NCBI GenBank assembly: GCA_964618565.1
Contig: CAZUBA010000013.1
Location: 1-48,909, forward strand
Origin: STC-113 sp964618565
GTDB taxonomy: Bacteria; Patescibacteriota; Gracilibacteria; BD1-5; UBA2023
DNA: 48,909 nucleotides
Direction of reading: 5' to 3'
The notes under the pieces are model-generated. The model did not search any database, had not been told where the DNA came from, and was given only the letters and a program-made list of their open reading frames with translations. The translations under genes were made by a program, and so were the position numbers. Below, in pieces: positions 42,102-48,909 of the stretch. Numbering within the stretch: the first letter of the stretch is position 1; every line of letters starts with the position of its first letter.

Positions 42102-43202
42102 CTATTTCTTTAATGAAAGTATCTTTGTAACAAAAAACACTATTACCATCAAGATGCAGAAAATTATTATCTTTCAAGTCTTATCCAAAAAAATTGCACC
42201 TATTCAAAATAGAAACGAAAGAGAGTAAACCAGGTTTCTTATAAAGTTTTTTGAAAATCCCAAACTTCCGAGCCTAAAATGCAGGTGGTGTATCATATCT
42301 CATTTAAGAGGATTCTTTTTATTATAAAGGCGTACTAGGATAACATAAAATGAATCGATTATGTACATTCACAGAACCGTCGCTGCAGTGGCGATCTTTC
42401 CTCATGAAATAATAGCTATTGTTGCAATCATAAAAGCTAAAAACATGGTTCAGGAATCTCATATGAGGAATTTCTTCTGTATGTCGAAGCACCAGAATAC
42501 GAATACGCTTGGTATCAGAATAGCCAGAAGAAGGAGAACGAATTCAGAATTTTCTTTTGAAAGATAAGAAGTATCTTGAATATATAATTTTATGGTTAGG
42601 ACGAGCAAGATAAGAAAGGAGGTCTCAACTAGACCTGATGTCAATCAAGGTATGCTGTCGCTCCAATTTATAGAATTAAATACCAGAACATACCAGACGA
42701 TAGTGAAGATCAGAGGTATTATGAATATCCTGAAATCTCACAATTGCAAGAAATAATTGTCCAGTCTTATGATTCAGCCGAAGATATTACTGATGTATCA
42801 TATTTTTATTGAAGTTATTCAAATTATCGCTCATACTCATATCTGCATCATCAAGCGTAATAACGGATGAACCTTGATTTTTATCACATCTATCGTTTCC
42901 AAGTCATCTATAAAGCTTACTGCAGTCACTATGGCTCATAAAATCAAGATTATGATCAGTTTTTTATATCATATGTCCAAAAATAATAGGGACTGAAGAA
43001 GGAAATTTAAGAAAAGAACAATTCATAATCAATAAGGTACAGGAGCCCTGTTCCCCTCATGCGGATATTTTTCGGGATGATCCATCAATCAAGCTTTTCT
43101 GAAAAATTTCTTGAACAGAAAAATTATCGTCGCAGTTGAGAGCATCGACGCTCAAAACAAAAACAACATCCTTATCCATACGGGTAAAATCTCTGAAATC
43201 AT
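42102..43202 (-). CDS. WecA/MraY-like undecaprenyl-phosphate sugar-phosphate transferase
   Basis: A 366-residue polytopic membrane protein of the GT4-type (PNPT) family. Seen: HPEKYPHEGNRAPVPYGLG (family region with the R-x-x-P-x-GG theme, about residue 40); FIDDLETID with Asp99-Asp100, the Mg/UDP-binding DD; VFNSINWSDSIPGLTSG (about 185); and KGDMIHHLHFRLG with His305, His306 and His308, the HIHH-type loop. Known: it transfers a sugar-1-phosphate from a UDP-sugar to undecaprenyl phosphate, the first step of cell-wall or surface glycan synthesis. Starts ten bases after the dedA-like gene. Confidence 0.9.
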
Positions 43203-43212
43203 ATTTAGCCGG

Positions 43213-43998
43213 TTAATTATTATTCTCTTTTTTTTGGGATTCTATCTTTTCATCTATCTCAGTATTCTTATCCTTCAGATAGGCTGCAAATTCTTGTCTT
43301 TTAAATAAGCTTATATATATGGCAAGAATAACCAAAACTCATAAAAGCACAAATTTCATATTGTCGACTATTTCTTTATAATATTCAGCAAATACCACTC
43401 ATAAGGTGATTATAGTAAATGCCCACACTATGGAACCTATTATGTTATAAGTCCAGAAATGATGCTTCTTCATTCACATAGAACCCGCGATAAATGGCAC
43501 AAATGCTCTCGTAAAATTATGGAATTTGCCAAAAATTATAAACCAAGGGCCGTTTTTATCTATTTGCTTTTTAATTATCTTAAGCTCTGTTTTGCCCAGT
43601 CAGAACCAATCTCAATACTCCTTGAAGAACTTTTCTCAATATTTGGTTCACAAATAATATCAAGCGTAATTGCCTAAAATGGCACCGATTATGGCAACGC
43701 TTATAACTCAAGGCAGATTATTTTTTCAAAAGAATCATCAAACCATGAGCATTATCTGCATGCCAGGCACCAAGACTCATATGACTGGAAATGATTCGAT
43801 GGTTGCACTTAAAAATGCAACCAGATAATTCCAACTTCAAATCTGTTTTATAACAGCAACATCAAGCCAAGTTATAAAAGCCACCACAAGAGATGGTTTA
43901 AATATGGCAATGACAACTAAAGCGATTGTAAGGAAGGCGAAGATAAAATTTAGCGTTTTGATTACTCAACTCAGTAATTTTTGTTTGATCTTTTTCAT
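43213..43998 (-). CDS. DedA/VTT-family membrane protein
   Basis: A 261-residue protein with four to five hydrophobic segments. SNARE-associated/DedA motifs are present: SATIESFPVIGVLVPG (about 75), GAILGNYAGYYLGTKYG, IFGKFHNFTRAFVPFIAGS (the conserved F-x-R-x-P-x-x-G, about 170), then FWTYNIIGSIVW. Known: DedA proteins support membrane homeostasis; some recycle undecaprenyl phosphate. That fits its place upstream of the undecaprenyl-phosphate transferase gene. First gene of the minus operon ending with the GNAT gene. Charged Lys/Glu-rich cytoplasmic tail. Confidence 0.92.
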
Positions 43999-44185
43999 TT
44001 ATTTGTTCGATTAAGCATATTTCAATATATGAAGTTTTTTCTAAAGTCAAAGCAAATTAAGCAAAAAAATAAACCCTTTTTTAAAAAAGTTTTCTTGCTT
44101 TATCAACTGATTTAATTATATTACATTTTGTTTAATTGTCTATAAATAAACAAGTCTTGAAATAGCAGAAATAAAAAAATCTATC

Positions 44186-45907
44186 ATGCGAATTAATACT
44201 ACAACATATAATGCTGATGATGTTTCTTTCATAGGTCCGCTTTTGACGTCTAAAATTGAAATTGATCATAGATTGAAATTGGTATTATCCTGAATTCAAG
44301 ACAGATTTTCATTAAGCGATGAAGAGGTTTTGGCATTATCAAAACTAACAAGAAGATTTTTAGAGAAAGAAAAAAAACAAGGGCATTTCTGAACCATAAC
44401 AACCCTTAGTTCAATCCACTACATCTTATGAAAGATAATAGACAGTGATTATTGAAGAAAAGAATTTAATTCAGAGGAAATCGACGATGAAGAAGTTATA
44501 CAGTGATTATGGCTAGATGATCTGAAAAACAACAAAAACCCGATTGTAATATATCACTGAGATCGTCCTCTATATTGGAATCTTGCCATGCAGAACATTA
44601 CAGGCTATGATTTTACAGAGATAAAAGAGAGGCATGCAAGATGAGAAAGTATAATGCATCTGCTTTATGGTTGGAGCCCCGAAGAAATTCATAAAGTCCA
44701 ATCAGCTCTATGAACGTGAAGGACGTACGAAAATGCGGTTTTTACGCTTAAATCTAAGAATGATGAAAAGCACATGATTGCTTGGTTTACGCGCTTTATC
44801 GAATATAAATGAAAGGTTTACACGATCAGGGGATGAAGCGAAGAAACGTCTCAAATAATAAAGTACTTGGATCAGTCAAATATTGCCGTCCAAGATTTTT
44901 TTAATGATATCATGGATGATAAGGATCCTTACACCAAATGACACATAAACAGGGTCAGAACAATATGCGACATGATATGAAGAAACATGTGATTCTCAGA
45001 ATATGCGCTAAAGCAGCTTTGAAATATGGCGTTTTTTCATGATTTATGAAAAAGATATATTGCTGACGATATACTTAAAAAAACTTGAACCTATACTTTA
45101 GAGGAAAAAGAAATAATGGAATCGCATACATGAGTGTGAATAATGGAAGTCTTAAATTCTTGATACGAAACTTACGCTGATTGAATGGTTCATCATTGTG
45201 ATTTCTATAACAAATCATGAAAGCCTGAACTTCGATTTGATGAAATGGTATCAATCTGCAAGAATTGATGAACCGTAGATCTTGCCGACTTCAATAAGCT
45301 TATGTGAACCAATATTCCTGAAGTCTGAAGGATGATAAGCATTGCCGATACAATCGATGCGATAGGTTCCAGAAGGATATATTCAAAAAGAGCAGGGCAT
45401 CCTATAGGTGATATAATAAAATTCATCACAAAGGAATTGCTTGATTCATCTGGACTTATAGAAGTCGAATGAAAAATCCAATTGAATAAGGAAATATGGC
45501 ATGAAATAGAAGAAAGCAGCCAAAAAAACCTTCCATACTGCATAAAATTCGGCTGAAGCTACTATATCCCCAATCATGATGCCAGAATTCAATTCGATCC
45601 GCATATCCTTATAAAAAATTATGAAAAAGGGGATCTCTCAGATCAAATAAAGCATGTCATACTTGAAAACGATAAGGAGATAGTTAAAGAAAAGATAGTT
45701 GAATTCGTTGAAAACATACAAAGGCTAGAAGATAAAAAAGATAATTTTTCAAAGCTTATGGGAAATTGAGCTGAATCCATTGATTCAACGCTGATATTCG
45801 GCGCTGAAGATGAAAAAGAACTAGAAAGGCTTAGAAATATTTATGATAATCTTATCCATATAAAAGAGGGATACCAAAAAGAGGTCCTATTAAACAATCC
45901 CCTGTAG
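44186..45907 (+). CDS. PAS / HD-GYP-like signalling protein
   Basis: A 573-residue soluble protein. Residues 1-110 helical; 110-220 a PAS domain (PIVIYHGDRPLYWNLAM, ITGYDFTEI, then a glycine-closed strand); 235-420 an HD-GYP-like domain (AFFHDLGKRYIADDIL with His285-Asp286, EKEIMESHTGVGIMEVL, VHHCDFYNKSGKPE with His336-His337, and RMISIADTIDAIGSRRIY). The third family motif reads SGKPE in place of GYP. Known: HD-GYP proteins degrade cyclic-di-GMP or similar. With the altered GYP, activity is uncertain, and no GGDEF protein is in the window. The tail 430-573 is a coiled coil. The HDLGK glycine is TGA. Confidence 0.88.
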
Positions 45908-45922
45908 GCAGGGATTGTTTAA
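45890..45922. terminator. Bidirectional hairpin containing both convergent stop codons
   Basis: TTAAACAATCCC and GGGATTGTTTAA flank a nine-base loop. The TAG of the PAS/HD gene (45905-45907) lies in the loop. The stop of the opposite-strand CoA-binding gene (45919-45921) lies in the right arm. A single hairpin thus ends both transcripts. Confidence 0.85.
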
Positions 45923-46272
45923 TTCTCCGGATTTATCATTATGCAAGAATCTATTATGTACTTGAATGAATTCTCAATGAGAAAAGATTTCACTTTTTCA
46001 TCGCTCGATCAAGGCTGACACCAAACATTCTTCATTCAATTGCTGTTCGCCAATTTTAATATCTCTAACGTAACCTCTGGCGGTGTCACAAAATTAAGGA
46101 TTTCGATTCATTCAGGCAAGTTTGCTATTGTTTTATAGCATACGATTCACTCTATCTGTTCCTCATTTTTATTCACAGGAAAAACTTCATGTCATTTTTT
46201 GAGCAGATCTCTCAAGATGATGTTTCAAAATTTGCCCCTATTATTAGACGCTCCTATTATCGCTATTTTCAT
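45919..46272 (-). CDS. CoA-binding domain protein (YccU-like)
   Basis: A 117-residue single-domain Rossmann protein: MKIAIIGASNNRGKFGNIIL, then EVFPVNKNEEQIEGI, VCYKTIANLPEGIEILNFVTPPEV, and NVWCQPGSSDEKV near residue 85. This is the order of the small CoA_binding_2 proteins. Known: these bind CoA or related nucleotides; role unclear. It starts three bases after the TPR gene and ends in a hairpin shared with the convergent gene. Confidence 0.9.
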
Positions 46273-46275
46273 AAT

Positions 46276-47388
46276 CTAAAAATTACTATTAATCCTGTAG
46301 ACTTTATTTGTAGATTTTCAATTAGAATTCACCTCTCATCTTATGTCTACATTAAATGCTCACATCTTGAATCAATATCCGAGAAGAATCAGCACTCAAA
46401 CGAATCAAAGGAAAATAAAAAGGTATTGAAAATATTTTAATTTATTATTCTCATTTTCAAAAGCTTTTTCAAAAGAAAATATTCCCATGAAAAAATTTGA
46501 TAAAACCTTAAGAATTCAAATTTTAACAGGTTCTCAAGTAATATCCTTTTTTATTTCTAGGTCGTTTATAGGCGATTTTCATAGCTTCATGATAATCTCA
46601 TTATATTTATGCTCTCACAGATTGAACATCAAGAAGGCCAATCAGAAATCAGCATTTATATTAACTATTTGAGTTGAGATGGTAATGTATTTTTTGGGAG
46701 GGATTACATTGAAATCAGCAAGATAATCCAATATTGAGTTTCTCAGCCTGATGCTCTTAATAAACCTTATAAGATTCTCATTATTGCCTGCTCTTATATG
46801 ATTTAGAATTTCAGCCTTGTCGAAGGGATTGGTTCAAATATTATCTATTATATTTTTTATATTCTTTGCTTCGCTTGTTGCCAAGAATTTCTCCGCTTCA
46901 CTTGACTTCAAAAAATCATAAATATTAGTTTCATTTGTTGCTTTTTCATATATTTCTAATGAGTGAATGTATTTATCTGAACCCTTTTTCTTCTTTTGAA
47001 CTGAAGGATTCCTCACTGAAATCTGCTTTTTAAGCTCTTCCTGTGCTCCGACAAGTTCTACTGATGGGAAATTGAATTCTCAGGCATCTTGTTTGCGAGG
47101 CTGGGACACCACAAGTCTGTCTCAAGAATTTTTCTCAAGATTTTCAAATATCTCTTTAGCTTTGAGAACTTTCTCATTGCCTGAATCGAAATTCAATATT
47201 TCATCAAAAACTTCAATCGCCTTATTGAATTTTCAAAGCGCTCAAAATGTATTTCAAAGATAAAACATTGCCAACTCGTCAATATTCTTTTCCTTAAGGA
47301 CATCTTGGAAAAGCTTTATCGCCTTTTCATATTCTCATTCATTATAAAGCGATATTCAGTCCAATACCTTTCATTTTGCAGTTTCCAT
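46276..47388 (-). CDS. TPR protein with C-terminal membrane helix
   Basis: A 370-residue protein. Residues 4-85 form two to three tetratricopeptide repeats (GISLYNEGEYEKAIKLF, ELAMFYLGNTFGALGKFNKAI, with the usual Gly/Ala/Phe pattern, Gly as TGA). Residues 110-310 are helical and unrecognised. Residues 318-338 form a membrane helix (YLFIFLGFVGVLILLGYG) followed by a 30-residue outward tail. TPRs mediate protein contacts; tail anchoring suggests an envelope scaffold. The short CoA-binding gene follows within three bases. Confidence 0.85.
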
Positions 47389-47563
47389 ACTTATACATTA
47401 CAAATATTGGCGAAGTCTACTACAAAAAAAATCCATTGTCAAAAAAGGTTATGTGAAGATTGTCTGGATTTTTTATAATTTAGAAATATAATCACAAAGA
47501 CTTAAAGGCACTTCCTGAAGTCATTTTTTATTTAGAACATGTTTCTTTCAAGGCTAACCGATT

Positions 47564-48841
47564 ATGCAATATAAAATATTCTGATGCAAGACAAATAAGT
47601 ACTACACGGAAAAATGGTTAAATACCAAGTATCTTGAGGATAGGATGTGAGTTTTTGTGGCATCTTGTATTGTGACTGAAAAGGCAAAGTCAAAATGGCT
47701 GAAATTTGTCATAAGCACGATTGAGGATTTTGAATCGGAAGAAGCGAAACTTTATCTTTCTGGATGCTGAACAATTAAAAAATGAGATCTGGCGGATGAT
47801 TTCTACGTTACTTATCCGGAACTGCAAAAATTTAAAGAAAAAATAGTACTTTTATGAGAAGACCCGATAAAAGAATGAATCCAAGAAAAAATAGAGAAAC
47901 TGAAGTCAAAATCATTATTCACAAGAAAATATCTCATAATTCAAAACTGATGCGATAACTACTGCACATTTTGCGTTACTATACAAGCAAGATGAGGGCA
48001 TACATCAAGAGAAACTGAAGAAATAATCAATGAAATAAATGATTTCGTCCAATCAGGATGAAAAGAGGTAGTGATCACCGGAACCAATCTTTGAGCATGG
48101 TGAACTAAAAATACAAAGAATTATGGAGAAACAAAATTTGCTGAACTTCTTGATCTGATATTAAAGGAAACAAGCATCGAAAGGCTTAGAATAAGTTCTC
48201 TATGAGTAGAATACATAAACAAAGAACTATTGGAGACATTAAAAGATCCTCGCATTTACGCCCATCTTCATCTTTCGATTCAATCAGGAAGCGACAAGAT
48301 ACTCAAACTTATGAATAGAAATTATTCAAGAAATGAATTAATTGGAAAGTTGGAAGAAATAAGAAAAATTAAACGTATCGATTGAGTCATGCTTAGCATT
48401 TGAGCTGATTTCATCGTATGATTTCCAGGGGAGGAAGATTCTGATTTCAATGATACGCTCGATATAATCAGGAGATTCCAGATCACCAAAGTCCACGCTT
48501 TCCCTTTTTCTAAACATGAAAATAGGGATTCCATTCCTGCGGCCAAATTTCCTAATCAAATCAAAAATCACATCAAGAGTGAAAGGATGAAAGATATCCT
48601 AAAAGCCTGAGAAAATATCAGGAATCAATTTTTATCGGATAATTCGAATAAGGAACTGAAACTTCTTATTGAAAAAACCAATTGAGAAACATTCTCAGGC
48701 TGGAGTGAAAATTATATTTTCTTAAATGAAAAAAATTTCGAGACAGCTTTGCCTGCTGAGATAAAAAGGTGAAATATAATCAAAGGAATTTATCGATACA
48801 TACCTGAAATCAAAGATGAAAATAGCGATTCATGATTCTAA
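47564..48841 (+). CDS. MtaB/MiaB-type tRNA methylthiotransferase
   Basis: A 425-residue protein. The N-terminal methylthiotransferase domain has KIFGCKTNKYYTEKWL, FVASCIVT and LYLSGCGTIKKG, giving the three auxiliary cluster cysteines. Radical SAM core: IQNGCDNYCTFC with Cys130, Cys134 and Cys137, then HLHLSIQSGSDKIL and a Gly-rich ADFIVGFPGEEDSDF. The C-terminal part is TRAM-like (ETFSGWSENYIFL). Known: MtaB (e-MtaB/YqeV) makes ms2t6A37 in tRNA; MiaB makes ms2i6A. The spacing fits MtaB better, but the choice is inference. The radical SAM NGC glycine is TGA. Single gene at the right end. Confidence 0.9.
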
Positions 48842-48871
48842 TTAATAATAAAAATTGTCAAACCAAAGTTA

Positions 48872-48907
48872 AAATGTCACCCATTTTCCAATATAGAAAT
48901 GTCACCC
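48872..48907. repeat. Direct repeats at the window end, possible insertion sequence edge
   Basis: AAATGTCACCC occurs at 48872-48882 and 48897-48907, 14 bases apart, in an otherwise AT-rich spacer after the methylthiotransferase gene. Repeated TGTCACC-type blocks are seen at ends of some IS21- and IS481-like elements. The window stops before any transposase, so this is only a hint. Confidence 0.3.
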
Positions 48908-48909
48908 TT

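Noticed and set aside
46487..46726. Plus-strand frame of 79 codons (MKKFDKTLR onward)
   Set aside because: It lies wholly antisense to the TPR gene, whose minus frame is continuous from 47388 to 46276 and ends next to the CoA-binding gene.
1..48909. UGA as tryptophan or selenocysteine
   Set aside because: TGG encodes Trp in conserved places, and TGA sits on family glycines (HDLGK, VGPEGG, FGTP); its frequency and positions do not fit Sec.
1..48909. CRISPR array
   Set aside because: No regularly spaced repeats of 24-40 bases were found; repeats seen are inverted or single pairs.

Overview
The window reads as a 48.9 kb AT-rich piece of a bacterial genome that translates UGA as glycine (translation table 25). 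That points to the candidate phyla Gracilibacteria (BD1-5) or Absconditabacteria (SR1). With the standard code almost every gene breaks into fragments. With UGA=Gly, 39 long frames open cleanly, and the UGA codons fall on glycines that are invariant in well-known families: DIGCGDG in a methyltransferase, VGPEGG in RsmE, HDLGK in an HD-GYP-like protein, FGTP in Fmt, the G/F linker and zinc repeats of DnaJ. All coordinates below use this code. TGG remains the Trp codon.

Layout. 1-17.6 kb is a mixed housekeeping and accessory region: a radical SAM protein, a membrane-anchored methyltransferase, a CYTH protein, a prepilin fused to leucine-rich repeats, a small foreign-looking membrane protein, a NADAR protein, a double VOC protein, a WG-repeat protein, a barstar-like protein overlapping a GT4 glycosyltransferase, FtsH, a TraB/GumN-like membrane protein, a secreted Tyr/Asn-rich protein, DnaJ, and a small methyltransferase. 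17.6-18.5 kb holds a GC-rich nested inverted repeat and a frameshifted gene.

18.5-36.5 kb is the most unusual part: a minus-strand block of ten genes, eight of them unrecognised or only partly recognised large proteins. They have coiled coils, single or paired membrane segments, internal domain duplication, an SH3b-like domain, a pre-toxin-TG-like tail and a secreted C39-like peptidase, with a TrmB-family regulator embedded in the block. Four transcription units here carry the same promoter: TTGCNN, exactly 17 bp, then an extended -10 with TATGNTAA. I read the block as a co-regulated cell-envelope or cell-contact module. Its function is unknown, and the link to the epibiotic or predatory habit reported for some Absconditabacteria is only inference.

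36.5-48.9 kb returns to recognisable genes: RsmE overlapping a PD-(D/E)XK nuclease-like gene, a YbaK-type deacylase, a prepilin fused to a LamG-like domain, a tight minus operon (DedA, WecA/MraY-like transferase, pilin-like protein, Fmt, GNAT), a PAS/HD-GYP-like sensor protein, a TPR protein with a CoA-binding protein, and an MtaB/MiaB-type methylthiotransferase. No rRNA, tRNA, CRISPR array or complete insertion sequence was recognised. Genes are tightly packed, often overlapping by 7-24 nt. Most starts lack a clear Shine-Dalgarno sequence.
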